64,000 nucleotides of DNA, taken from assembly GCF_001500025.1 (NCBI RefSeq), contig NZ_LQIW01000010.1:1-64000 (forward strand), given 5' to 3'. Numbering within the stretch: the stretch's first letter is position 1; each line of letters opens with the position of its first letter. The notes beneath the pieces were generated by a model that did no database searches, had not been told where the DNA came from, and was given only the letters and a program-made list of their open reading frames with translations. Source of the DNA: Mycobacterium sp. IS-1590 (GTDB lineage: Bacteria > Actinomycetota > Actinomycetes > Mycobacteriales > Mycobacteriaceae). This document shows, piece after piece, positions 26,130-34,977 of this stretch. A program made the position numbers and the translations under genes.

Positions 26130-27497
26130 ATGACTGCATTCATGCGCAATACAGACGCCTTCACCTGGGCGATGGAAAGTGACCCGCGGTTGAGGTCGAC
26201 CGTGGTGACGGTGATTCTGCTCGACGAGGTTCCGGACTGGACCGCGGTGCGTGACCGGTTCGACCGGATGAGTCACATGCTGCCGATGTTGCGGCAACGG
26301 GTCGTAGAGTCGCCGCCGCCGACACCGCCGAGGTGGGAGCCGGCACCCGACTTCGACCTCGACTTTCACATGCGGCGGGTGACCGCTCCGAGCCCGGGCA
26401 CCGTGGACACCGTGCTGGAGATGGCGCGCCTCGCGCAGATGGCCGACTTCGACAGGGCTCGTCCGCTCTGGGAGGTCACGCTGGTCGACGGATTGTCGGC
26501 CGGGGCGGCGGCGGTGGTGTGCCGGTTCCACCACGCGTTGACCGACGGCGTCGGCGGCATCCAGATCGGCATGATCCTGTTCGACCTCGAACCGCATCCG
26601 AACGCCGACCCGCCCTGGCCCGAACCGCCGCCCGCGCCCACGACCGACTCGTGGCTCGGCGCTTACCGTGATGCATTGCGCTACAACGCGGGACTGGCCG
26701 GCGCCGCCGTGAGCATCGCAGCCAAATCGGCGCCGAGGTGGCTGCAGCGCGGGATTCGAAGTCCGCTCGCGGCGTTGGGTGCGACAACGGCGACGGCGGC
26801 GTCGGTCTACCGCACGGTCCGCCCGGTGAACAGCACCGGATCGCCACTGATCACGCGCCGCAGCCTTATCCGTCGCCTCGGGGTGCACGAGGTCTCGCTG
26901 CATCGCCTCCGCGAGGCGGCGCACCGGTGCGATTGCGCGCTCAACGACGCCTTCGTGGCCGGAGTCTCCGGCGGCTTGCGTCGTTACCACGAAGCGCACG
27001 GCATCGTCATCGGCGACCTGCACCTGACCATGCCGATCAACCTGCGGACCGACGGAGAGGAGATGGGCGGCAACCGGATAACGCTGATGCGCTTCGACGT
27101 CCCCGCGGGGCTGCCCGACCCGGCCAAGCGGATCCGTGAAATCCACTCCCGCACAGGCGATGTCCGCCATGAACGGTCGATTCCGTACACTCAGGCGATC
27201 GCCGGGGCCCTCAACCTCATGCCGCGCTGGTACATCGGCTCCATCCTGCGCCACGTGGACTTCGTCGCCAGCGACGTGCCGGGCATCCCGGTCACCGTGT
27301 ACCTCGGTGGGGCCCGCGTCACCGCCCAGTACGCATTCGGCCCCACGATCGGCGCGGCCGTCAACGTGACGCTGTTGACCTACGCCGGCACCTGTCATCT
27401 CGGCCTGAACGTCGACACCGGCGCGATACCCGACTACGACCTCTTCCATTCATGCATGGTTGCGGGGTTCGACGAAGTCCTCGCGCTGGCGGACTGA
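26130..27497 (+). CDS. Wax ester synthase/diacylglycerol acyltransferase (WS/DGAT)
   Basis: 455 aa from ATG 26130, with a weak purine-rich site just upstream; a GTG at 26115 is possible. The catalytic HHxxxDG motif is intact as HHALTDG (residues 134-140), and the second conserved block LNDAFVAGVSGGLRRY and the MPINLRTDG motif are present. These enzymes acylate diacylglycerol or fatty alcohol with acyl-CoA at the membrane, making storage lipids. It follows oppA on the same strand after 113 bp but is unlikely to be part of the transporter. One of several paralogues expected in a mycobacterium. Confidence 0.92.
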   Translation: MTAFMRNTDAFTWAMESDPRLRSTVVTVILLDEVPDWTAVRDRFDRMSHMLPMLRQRVVESPPPTPPRWEPAPDFDLDFHMRRVTAPSPGTVDTVLEMARLAQMADFDRARPLWEVTLVDGLSAGAAAVVCRFHHALTDGVGGIQIGMILFDLEPHPNADPPWPEPPPAPTTDSWLGAYRDALRYNAGLAGAAVSIAAKSAPRWLQRGIRSPLAALGATTATAASVYRTVRPVNSTGSPLITRRSLIRRLGVHEVSLHRLREAAHRCDCALNDAFVAGVSGGLRRYHEAHGIVIGDLHLTMPINLRTDGEEMGGNRITLMRFDVPAGLPDPAKRIREIHSRTGDVRHERSIPYTQAIAGALNLMPRWYIGSILRHVDFVASDVPGIPVTVYLGGARVTAQYAFGPTIGAAVNVTLLTYAGTCHLGLNVDTGAIPDYDLFHSCMVAGFDEVLALAD

Positions 27498-27569
27498 GCC
27501 CCGTAGCCCTTCGGCTCTCGGTGAGCCAAAGCGGTGTTTGCGGTGGCGGCGGTCGGTAGAACAGACGCC

Positions 27570-28790
27570 ATGACAACGGCCGATCTCCCCACACGCGCGC
27601 TCCCGGGAACTCCGGAGTGGACGCAGCTGCTCGCCCGCATCGCCGAAGGCGCCAGCGACCGAGACCTCAACGACGAGAACCCCTTCGACGCCGTCGCCGC
27701 GCTCAAACACGCGGGGTTTGGCACCCTGCGGCTGCCGACCGACGCCGGTGGTGCGGGATTCACCGTGCCGCAGTTGTTTTCCGCCGTGATCGACGTCGCG
27801 CACGCCGACCCGATCGTGGCGCACATCTTCCGGACTCACTTCTGGTTCGTCGAGGAACGGCTTCGCACGGCCGATCTGCCGACGTCGCGGGCGTGGCTGG
27901 ACAAGGTCGCCGAGGGCAAGGTGTTCGGTAACGCGTTCAGCGAGAAGGGTTCGCTGGCAGTCGGCAGCCTGGTGTTCAAAACGCGTCTGCTGCCCGATTC
28001 CACCAATCCGGGGGCGTACCGGTTGGACGGCGAGAAGTTCTACAGCACAGGAACGTTGTTCTCCGACTACCTCACGGTGACCGCCACCACCGACCATGAC
28101 TCCGTTGCCAACGTGGTCGTCCCCGCAGACCGCGAGGGGGTGCGCATCATCGACGACTGGGACGGTTTCGGCCAGCGGCGCACCGGCACGGGCACGACCA
28201 TCTTCACCGACGTCGCGGTCGCGGCCGACGAGGTGCTCAGCGACACGCCCTACGACGCCGATCCGGTGCCGACGGTCCAGTACGCCGCGCTGCAGCTGTT
28301 CATCCACGCGGTGGTGGCGGGCATCCTCGAGTCCGTCGTCGACGACGGCATCGCGCTGCTGCGGTCCCGTGACCGCAGCTTCAGCCACGCGCTGACCGAG
28401 CGGCCCAGCGACGATCCGCTGTACCAGAAGCTGCTCGGTGAACTGGCCAGCACCGCCTACATCGCCAGGGCCGCGGTGCTCGACGCCGCCGCGGCCATCG
28501 GCGCCGCGACGGCGTCGGAGGTCGACGGCGTCCCCGATGCCGACCTCGCCGCGGAGGCCCAGCTGAAGGTGGCGAAGGTCAAGGTGCATCTGGACTCGGT
28601 GGCGCCGGAGGCCGCGACGCGCCTGCTCGAGCTCGGTGGGGCCAGCGCCGCGAGCCGCAAGCGCAACCTGGACCGGCACTGGCGCAATATCCGCACCATC
28701 ACGTTGCACAACCCCGTCGTCTACAAGGCCAGGGTGATCGGGCAGAACCTGCTGCACGACACCCCGATTCCGTCGAACGCCTACTTCTGA
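27570..28790 (+). CDS. Acyl-CoA-dehydrogenase-fold flavin monooxygenase (DszC/SfnB-like)
   Basis: 406 aa from ATG 27570; TAGAAC at 27557-27562 lies 7 nt upstream. The protein has the acyl-CoA dehydrogenase fold but reads like the DszC/SfnB branch: short N-terminal helical domain, GKVFGNAFSEKG and LDGEKFYSTGTLFSDYLTV in the beta domain, and the diagnostic C-terminus HNPVVYKARVIGQNLL ending IPSNAYF. DszC-type enzymes use FMNH2 and O2 to oxidise sulfur atoms of organosulfur compounds. The next gene encodes a DszA/NtaA-like monooxygenase, so a two-step sulfur-scavenging pathway is plausible. Substrate unknown. Confidence 0.85.
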   Translation: MTTADLPTRALPGTPEWTQLLARIAEGASDRDLNDENPFDAVAALKHAGFGTLRLPTDAGGAGFTVPQLFSAVIDVAHADPIVAHIFRTHFWFVEERLRTADLPTSRAWLDKVAEGKVFGNAFSEKGSLAVGSLVFKTRLLPDSTNPGAYRLDGEKFYSTGTLFSDYLTVTATTDHDSVANVVVPADREGVRIIDDWDGFGQRRTGTGTTIFTDVAVAADEVLSDTPYDADPVPTVQYAALQLFIHAVVAGILESVVDDGIALLRSRDRSFSHALTERPSDDPLYQKLLGELASTAYIARAAVLDAAAAIGAATASEVDGVPDADLAAEAQLKVAKVKVHLDSVAPEAATRLLELGGASAASRKRNLDRHWRNIRTITLHNPVVYKARVIGQNLLHDTPIPSNAYF

Positions 28791-28804
28791 CCCCACCCAC
28801 CCAA

Positions 28805-28857
28805 GCGATTTGTGCGTGATTTCGATCGCCCAGCGAGCGTTTTCACGCACAAATCGC
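28805..28857. repeat. Perfect 15-bp inverted repeat with 23-nt loop
   Basis: GCGATTTGTGCGTGA at 28805-28819 and its exact reverse complement at 28843-28857 fill most of the 84-bp gap between the two flavin enzyme genes. The unit resembles dispersed mycobacterial intergenic palindromes. It could fold in the mRNA and set relative expression of the two genes. The right arm ends 17 nt before the next start codon, close to its ribosome-binding site. Confidence 0.85.
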
Positions 28858-28874
28858 GTTTCGAGGAGTGCTTC

Positions 28875-30230
28875 ATGTCGCGTCAACTACACCTGGGTGG
28901 TTTCCAGATCGCCTCGCAGGTCACCCATTCGCATGCGGCGTGGCGTCATCCCGCCAGTGACACGGCGTTCACCACGCCGGAGTACTACCACCGCATCGGT
29001 CGCATCCTCGAACGCGGCAAGTTCGACTTCGTGTTCTTCGCCGACCTGCTCGCGGCGCCGATCCGCTTCGGTGACGACATCACCGAACCGCTGCGCCGCG
29101 GTACGCAGGCTACCGCGACCCTGGACCCGTCGATCGTCGCGGCAAGCATCGGCGCGGTGACCTCCAAGCTGGGTGTCGCGATCACCAAGTCCGCCACCTA
29201 CTTTCACCCCTACGAGCTGGCACGCATCTTCGCCAGCCTCGACCACATCACCCGCGGCCGGGTGGCGTGGAACATCGTCACATCGCTGACACAGAGCGAG
29301 GCGCGAAACTTCGGTCATGACGATCATCTCGACCACGAGTTCCGCTATGAGCGCGCCGACGAGTTCGTCCGGACCGCACTGGAATTGTGGTCGAGTTGGG
29401 ATTCCGATGCGCTGGTGCTCGACAAGAAGGGCGGGGTGTTCGCCGACCCGTCGCGGGTCCGCGCCGTCGAGCACGACGGCCGGTTCTTCAAAACGCGCGG
29501 CCCGCTGAACGTCCCACGCTCACCGCAAGGCAGGCCGGTGCTGATTCAGGCCGGCTCGTCGAACACGGGGAAGGACTTCGCCGCGCGGTGGGCGGAGGCC
29601 ATCTTCGAAATCGACCCCACACCCGAGGGCAGGCGGGCTTACTACGACGACATCAAGTCGCGCGCATCGGATTTGGGCCGCGATCCGGACAAGGTGCTGA
29701 TCTTCCCGGCGTTCATTCCGTTCATCGGGGAGACCGAGTCGATCGCCCGCGAGAAGCAGGCGTTCCACAACGAGTTGGCCGATCCGATCTCTGGGCTGAT
29801 CACGTTGTCCGTGCACACCGACCACGACTTCTCGGTCTACGACCTCGACGCTCCGGTCGAAGACGTCCGCGTCAGCGGGACGCAGGGCCTGTTCGACACG
29901 GCGCGACGGGTCGCCAACCGCGACAACCTGACCCTGCGCGACATCGGTAAGTGGTACGCCCAGGGTGTGCTCCTGCCCCAGTTCGTCGGTACCGCGGAGC
30001 AGGTCGCCGACCAGATCGAGGAGTCGTTCACCGCCGGTGAGGCCGACGGGTTCATGGTGTCGGCGGCGCAGACGCCGGGCACCTTCAACGACTTCGTCGA
30101 CGCGGTCGTCCCCGAACTGCAGCGGCGCGGGCTGTTCCGCACCGAGTACACGGGCGACACGCTGCGCGAGCACCTCGGGCTCGGCGACGTCACGTTCGGG
30201 CCCGCGCAGCGGCTGCAGTCGGCGAGCTAG
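28875..30230 (+). CDS. FMN-dependent monooxygenase, DszA/NtaA/SnaA family
   Basis: 451 aa from ATG 28875, with GAGGAG about 6 nt upstream. LLM barrel with the NtaA/SnaA/DszA features: MSRQLHLGGFQ N-terminus, HITRGRVAWNIVTSLTQSEARNFG, YERADEFVRTALELWSSWD, PQGRPVLIQAGSSNTGKDFAARWAEAIFE and the C-terminal DGFMVSAAQTPGTFNDFVD. Characterised relatives cleave sulfones, nitrilotriacetate or other substrates with FMNH2 from a separate reductase. No flavin reductase is encoded next to it, so one would have to act in trans. Its stop shares CTAG (30227-30230) with the DUF309 gene. Confidence 0.9.
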   Translation: MSRQLHLGGFQIASQVTHSHAAWRHPASDTAFTTPEYYHRIGRILERGKFDFVFFADLLAAPIRFGDDITEPLRRGTQATATLDPSIVAASIGAVTSKLGVAITKSATYFHPYELARIFASLDHITRGRVAWNIVTSLTQSEARNFGHDDHLDHEFRYERADEFVRTALELWSSWDSDALVLDKKGGVFADPSRVRAVEHDGRFFKTRGPLNVPRSPQGRPVLIQAGSSNTGKDFAARWAEAIFEIDPTPEGRRAYYDDIKSRASDLGRDPDKVLIFPAFIPFIGETESIAREKQAFHNELADPISGLITLSVHTDHDFSVYDLDAPVEDVRVSGTQGLFDTARRVANRDNLTLRDIGKWYAQGVLLPQFVGTAEQVADQIEESFTAGEADGFMVSAAQTPGTFNDFVDAVVPELQRRGLFRTEYTGDTLREHLGLGDVTFGPAQRLQSAS

Positions 30231-30709
30231 GCGGTCGACAGGCGCGGCCGCAGCCGTTGCGGGTCGACCTCCGCTCCCGCTTCGAGATCGTCGATGAGCG
30301 TCTGGGCGTAGTCGACGAGCCCCGTGACGTCGACGCCGTGGGTGACCGAGGTTTCGTCGGCCAGACCGGCGCGGGCGCGGCTCAACACCCCGAGTGCCCC
30401 CTTGGTGTTACCGCGTTGCACGTGGGTGATGCCGACGGCGAGCTGGGCGAGGCTCTGCCACAGCGTGCGTTCGACGTCCGGGCCGTTCTTCCACGCCGCT
30501 TCCAACACCTCGTGCGCGTGGAACGCCATTCCCTTGTCGAGCAGTTCCTGGGCGTAGGCGAGGGTCTCGGCCGGCGGCAGGTCGAGGTCGTCGGGGATCC
30601 GCGCGACGCCCTCACTGCCGTGGGGCAGCGGCCGTCCCAGCGCATCGCGGGGGCGGGTGTTGCGCGGACGCCCGGCTTCGTCGCGGTCCCGCTCGGCCAT
30701 GGAACCCAT
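30227..30709 (-). CDS. DUF309 family protein
   Basis: 160 aa (159 to 157 if a later ATG such as 30700 is used). A charged, probably flexible N-terminus of about 45 residues is followed by the DUF309 helical domain with its hallmark FHAHEVLEAAWKNG and LAQLAVGITHVQRGNTKGALGVLSRA. The His and Glu of HEVLE are the conserved polar pair of the family. The biochemical role is not established. It is 11 bp downstream of the GMC oxidoreductase on the same strand, so the two are probably one transcript. Confidence 0.85.
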   Translation of the reverse strand: MGSMAERDRDEAGRPRNTRPRDALGRPLPHGSEGVARIPDDLDLPPAETLAYAQELLDKGMAFHAHEVLEAAWKNGPDVERTLWQSLAQLAVGITHVQRGNTKGALGVLSRARAGLADETSVTHGVDVTGLVDYAQTLIDDLEAGAEVDPQRLRPRLSTA

Positions 30710-30720
30710 CTTGGCACTGC

Positions 30721-32256
30721 TCAGGCGCGGAGCAGCTCGGCGGCCTTCTCACCGATGAGCACGCTGGGCGCGTGGGTGTGCCCGCGGATGATGGTCGGCA
30801 TCACCGACGCGTCGGCGACGCGCAGTCCCTCGACGCCGCGGACGCGCAGTTGCGGGTCGACCACGCTCGCGTCGTCGCGGCCCATCCGGCAGGTGCCGAC
30901 CGGGTGGTACAGGGTGTGCGAGAACGTGGCCAGTGCGCGTTCGATCGTCGCGTCATCGAGGGCGCCCGAGTCGAGGGGACGTGCGATCTTGCCGATGACC
31001 CCCTTGAGCGCCGAGGCCTGGGAGATGGTCGCGCAGATGCGCAGCCCGGCCATCATCGCCGCTCGGTCGGCGCCGTCGGGGTCGCTGAGATAGCGCGGGT
31101 CGATGATCGGTTTGTCGGCCGGGTCGGGTGAGCGCAGTTCGATGGTGCCGCTGCTGGACGGCTTGAGCAGGATCGCGCCCAGTACGACGGCGTGCTTGTC
31201 GTAGGGATCGCCGATGCCCTCGTCGAAGAACGGCGCAGGGGCGAAGATCAGCTCCAGATCGGGCAGCGCGAGGTCCGGGCGGCTCCAGACAAAGCCGTAG
31301 GCCTCTCCCACGTTCGAGGTGAGCATCCCGCGACGCCGCAGCAGGTAGTTGAGCAGCTGAAGCGGCTTCTCGGCGGCGAACAGGCTGTCGTGGGGAACGT
31401 CGAAGCCGAGCGCCGCGATGAAGTGGTCGAGCAGATTGGCGCCCACGCTCGGGGCGTGGACCAGCGTCCGGATGCCGTGCTCGGCCAACCGTTCGCCGTC
31501 ACCGATGCCCGACAGCATCAACAGCTGAGGGCTGTTGATCGCGCCGCCGCACAACACGACCTCGCGCCGGGCTCTGATGACCCGGCGGGTCCCGTTCTGC
31601 TCGATCTCGACGCCGACGGCGCGGCGGCCGTCGAACACCACGCTGGTCGCCAGCGCCTCCGTCTCGAGGGTGAGGTTTTCGCGTTTGAGGGCGGGCTTGA
31701 GGTAGGCGTCGGCGGCGCTCCACCGCGCACCGCGGCGCTGGGTGACCAGCGTTTCGCAGAACCCTTCCGGCGCCGCCTGGTTCGGCTTCTCGATGCGGTA
31801 GCCGCACTCCTCGGCGGCGGCGAGCCATTTGGCGGTGGCGCTGCGCGGGCTGCGCTGCTTGCTGATGGACAACGGGCCCGCTTCGATGCGGCGCAGGTAC
31901 GGCTCGAGGTGCGCGTAGTTCCACTGCTCGCCGGCCGCCTCGCCCCACTCGTCGTAGTCTGCGGCGAATCCACGTACCCACATCATCGCGTTCATCGACG
32001 ACGACCCGCCAACCATCTTGCCTCGCGGCCAATAGATTTCGCGGCCGTCGAGCTCTTTCTGCGGTTCGGTCAGGTAGTCCCAGTCCATCGGGCCGCGGAA
32101 CAGTTTGACGAAGCCGGCGGGGATGCGGATGAACTTGTCCTTGTCGTGCGGCCCGGCTTCCAGCGCGACGACCCGGACGGACGGATCGTCGCTCAGTCGG
32201 GCGGCCACCACCGAACCGGCCGAGCCGGTTCCCACGACGATGTAATCGGCTTCCAT
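30721..32256 (-). CDS. GMC-family FAD-dependent alcohol oxidoreductase (Rv1279-like)
   Basis: 511 aa. The FAD motif VVGTGSAGSVVAARL starts at about residue 6; the GMC signatures WPRGKMVGGSSSMNAMMWVRG and VVLCGGAINSPQLLMLSGIG follow. The catalytic C-terminal region has LYHPVGTCRMG and IIRGHTHAPSVLIGEKAAELL. Relatives include choline dehydrogenase and alcohol dehydrogenases/oxidases acting on primary alcohols. It matches Rv1279 in family and position. No signal peptide is present, so it is cytoplasmic. Confidence 0.92.
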   Translation of the reverse strand: MEADYIVVGTGSAGSVVAARLSDDPSVRVVALEAGPHDKDKFIRIPAGFVKLFRGPMDWDYLTEPQKELDGREIYWPRGKMVGGSSSMNAMMWVRGFAADYDEWGEAAGEQWNYAHLEPYLRRIEAGPLSISKQRSPRSATAKWLAAAEECGYRIEKPNQAAPEGFCETLVTQRRGARWSAADAYLKPALKRENLTLETEALATSVVFDGRRAVGVEIEQNGTRRVIRARREVVLCGGAINSPQLLMLSGIGDGERLAEHGIRTLVHAPSVGANLLDHFIAALGFDVPHDSLFAAEKPLQLLNYLLRRRGMLTSNVGEAYGFVWSRPDLALPDLELIFAPAPFFDEGIGDPYDKHAVVLGAILLKPSSSGTIELRSPDPADKPIIDPRYLSDPDGADRAAMMAGLRICATISQASALKGVIGKIARPLDSGALDDATIERALATFSHTLYHPVGTCRMGRDDASVVDPQLRVRGVEGLRVADASVMPTIIRGHTHAPSVLIGEKAAELLRA

Positions 32257-32355
32257 CCGCCGGAGTCTAGATTTTGCGCGGCGGACAAACGCGCAAGTGC
32301 GGGAAACCCGCCCGGAAGTTCGGCGTCGCCGGCCGGTCGCCGCGCAGGAACGCGG

Positions 32356-34977
32356 CTACGCCGTGAGCGCGATGTGCTGGGCTACGTCGACGGCCGCGTA
32401 CCGCTGTGGGCTGCACGTCAGCACGATCACCTGCCCGTCGCCGCCCACCGCGTTGAACACCGCACCCATCTTGACCAGCCGGTCGGGATCGGTGAATCCG
32501 AGCGCGTCGTCGATGACCACCGGAACGCTGTCCTCCTTGGCCACCAACGCCGCGCTGGCCAGTCGCGCCACGATGCCGAGTTGTTCCTTGGCCCCACCGG
32601 ACAGCGATTCGTACGGCACGGTGCGCCCCGACACCGTGCGGGCGCAGATCCGCAGCGCGCTGTCCACCTCCACCTCGAAGCTTTCTCCGAACACCATGCG
32701 GCCCAACCGTTCCACTTCGGCGCGGAACGGTTCGACGTAACGCAGCCGGGTGGAGTCGCGGTGCCGTGCGATCACCGATCGCAAGAGCTCGGCGGCCCGC
32801 GCACGGCGCTGCACCCTCGAGTACTCGGCGAGGGCGTGCTCCCGCTCCGTTTCCGCCTCGTCGAGCGTGCCCTTGCGGCCTTCGGTGCCGTACACCGTCA
32901 ACCGCGTCCTGACCTCCCGCAGCTCATCAGTCACCTGCTCCCGCTCTGCCGTCAGCCCGTCGGCCCGAAGCGTCGCCTCGTGTAGGGCCGCGGCCACGGC
33001 GTCGGGCGCCGCGCCGGTCAGTTCCGCGCTCAGCTCATCGACCAGGGCCGTGGCGCGCAGCGCGTCGTCGGCGTGTGCCTGGGCCTTGAGCGCCAGCTCG
33101 TCGTCGCCGATGGTGGCGCGCTGCCCTTCCAACCGTTCGCGGGCCAGCGCAAGCTCGGACTGCGCGCCGGCCAACTTCGCGCGCAGCTCGGTCAACCGGG
33201 TGTCGCACTCCCCCAGGCGCTTAGCGGCCTCCTCGGCGACCTTGCGCTGCTTCTCGCACTCGGCGATCGCCTGTTTCTGCGCGGCTGTCGCGGCGTCGAG
33301 CTCGCCACGAGCGGCGCAGGCGTCGACCTCGAACAGTTCGGCCACCTCTGGCTGCCGCGTCTTGAGCTCAGCCAGCCGCGCCCTGAGCCGGTCGGCCGAC
33401 TCGTCGCCCGTCAGCGCCTCGACCCTCGCGCTCAGCCGGTCCGCCGTGGCAACCAGCTGCTGCCGCCGCTGATCGAGGACACGCGCCTCGGCGACATCGT
33501 GCACCCCGCACGCAGTCAGCGCCGACGCGAGCACATCGTGTGCCGCATCGAGTTTGGCTTGAGTGTCCGAGGCCGGCGCACCGGGCACCAGCCGGGCGGT
33601 CAGCAGGTCGGGCACTTCGATGGCGGTCTCCGCGCTGATGCCGGCCGTCCACGCCTCACCCGCGCACAACGAGACCGTCTCGCCCCCGACGCGGAGCTCG
33701 ACGGCGGCCGTCGCGACCAACTCGATGTGCGCCGAGACCAACTCCACCTGTGTGGTCACGGCGTCGACCGTCGCCTTGGCCGACTCGATGGCCCGCATCC
33801 TCTCGCCGGTCAACCGGATCTCGGCGAGTTCGTTGTGCACGCGTTCGAGGTCACGCTGCGCGGTCTCGACCTTCGACAGTTGCGCCGCGATACGGTCGGC
33901 CTCGTCGCGATCGGCAAGCCGTTGAACGGTACTCCGCGCGGCTTCGACTCGAGCTTGGGTGTTCTCCAACGCTTTTCGCGCCTGCTCGGCTGCTGCCTCG
34001 GCGAGTTCGGCCACCTCGGCCGCCGTGGACCGGTTCTCGCCCGCCTCGGCCGCGGCAGTGTCGAGGTCGGCGATCGTGGCGGCCCGCTGCTCGATGTCGG
34101 CACGCAGGCGCCGCCGCTCTTCGACCGCGGCGCGTGAGCTGTCGTGGTTGGTCTGGGCCACCGCGAGAACCAGCTCCGCTTCCTTGAGCTGCGCCCTCAA
34201 CGCGGCCACCTCGTCCGCGGCCTTCTGAGCGACGGCGACCCGCTGCGCCGCATCGGTGCACTGTGCGGTCAGCCGGGCCAGTTCATCGGTGAGGGTGGCG
34301 TGCCTGCGGACCGCGTCGTCGACCTGCGCGACGGCGGAAGCCGCCTCGGCCAACGCCTCGTCGGCCGCGCGTAACCGGTTGGTGGCAGCGGCCCATTCAC
34401 CTGTGGGCCTGCCGGTGCGGGTGAAGTAACGCAGGTATTCGGCTTCGACCCGGTCGACCAGCAGCGGTTCTGCATCCGAAAGCTGCACGGCCTCACCGGC
34501 AGCGACGTCGAGCGCGCGTGACAGTGCGTCGCATCCGGACAGGTCCACCGCCGCCGTCGACCCGGACTGCAACACCCGCTGCGCCTGCCACAGGCAGGTG
34601 TCGACGGTCTCGTCGAGCATGGCCCGAACGCGGTCGTGCGCCTCGTCGCCGGTGAGCTGTTCGCGCCGCGGCTCCACAATCGTCAATTCGGTCTCGAAGC
34701 GCTTGTGGAAGCGCTTGCGGTACACGAATCGATATGGGCCGGTGGAGATCTCGGCCTCGACCTCGGCGCCGACGTCGGCGTGCGTCGGCTTGACCTCCTT
34801 GACCTCTTTCTTGGCCGACCGGTCCTTGGCCTCGATCAACAGGTCCAGCGCCTCGATCATCGACGACTTGCCGATCTCGTTCGCGCCGCTGACGATCACC
34901 ACGCCGTGGTCTGGGAATTCGATCTCGCGACGGGTGATGCCGCGGTAGTTGGCGAGAACCAACCGATGCAGTTTCAC
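32356..34977 (-). CDS. SbcC/Rad50-like SMC-type ATPase (Rv1278-like)
   Basis: 873 aa from GTG 34977, which overlaps the stop of the nuclease-like gene (GTGA). Walker A GANEIGKS spans residues 31-38. Long Ala/Glu/Arg-rich coiled-coil arms occupy about 190-720. The C-terminal head has the signature LSGGAKEQL and Walker B VIDDALGF. The middle shows no CxxC, so the Rad50 zinc hook is missing; dimerisation at the apex must use another contact. With the upstream metallophosphoesterase it should form an SbcCD/Mre11-Rad50-like DNA end-processing complex, distinct from the canonical SbcCD. It corresponds to Rv1278. Confidence 0.9.
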   Translation of the reverse strand: MKLHRLVLANYRGITRREIEFPDHGVVIVSGANEIGKSSMIEALDLLIEAKDRSAKKEVKEVKPTHADVGAEVEAEISTGPYRFVYRKRFHKRFETELTIVEPRREQLTGDEAHDRVRAMLDETVDTCLWQAQRVLQSGSTAAVDLSGCDALSRALDVAAGEAVQLSDAEPLLVDRVEAEYLRYFTRTGRPTGEWAAATNRLRAADEALAEAASAVAQVDDAVRRHATLTDELARLTAQCTDAAQRVAVAQKAADEVAALRAQLKEAELVLAVAQTNHDSSRAAVEERRRLRADIEQRAATIADLDTAAAEAGENRSTAAEVAELAEAAAEQARKALENTQARVEAARSTVQRLADRDEADRIAAQLSKVETAQRDLERVHNELAEIRLTGERMRAIESAKATVDAVTTQVELVSAHIELVATAAVELRVGGETVSLCAGEAWTAGISAETAIEVPDLLTARLVPGAPASDTQAKLDAAHDVLASALTACGVHDVAEARVLDQRRQQLVATADRLSARVEALTGDESADRLRARLAELKTRQPEVAELFEVDACAARGELDAATAAQKQAIAECEKQRKVAEEAAKRLGECDTRLTELRAKLAGAQSELALARERLEGQRATIGDDELALKAQAHADDALRATALVDELSAELTGAAPDAVAAALHEATLRADGLTAEREQVTDELREVRTRLTVYGTEGRKGTLDEAETEREHALAEYSRVQRRARAAELLRSVIARHRDSTRLRYVEPFRAEVERLGRMVFGESFEVEVDSALRICARTVSGRTVPYESLSGGAKEQLGIVARLASAALVAKEDSVPVVIDDALGFTDPDRLVKMGAVFNAVGGDGQVIVLTCSPQRYAAVDVAQHIALTA

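Noticed and set aside
24262..26139. 625-codon minus-strand open frame antisense to oppA
   Set aside because: High-GC third positions keep the antisense frame open. The translated sequence is Arg/Gly/Asp-rich with no domain, while the plus strand encodes a clear lipoprotein solute-binding protein.
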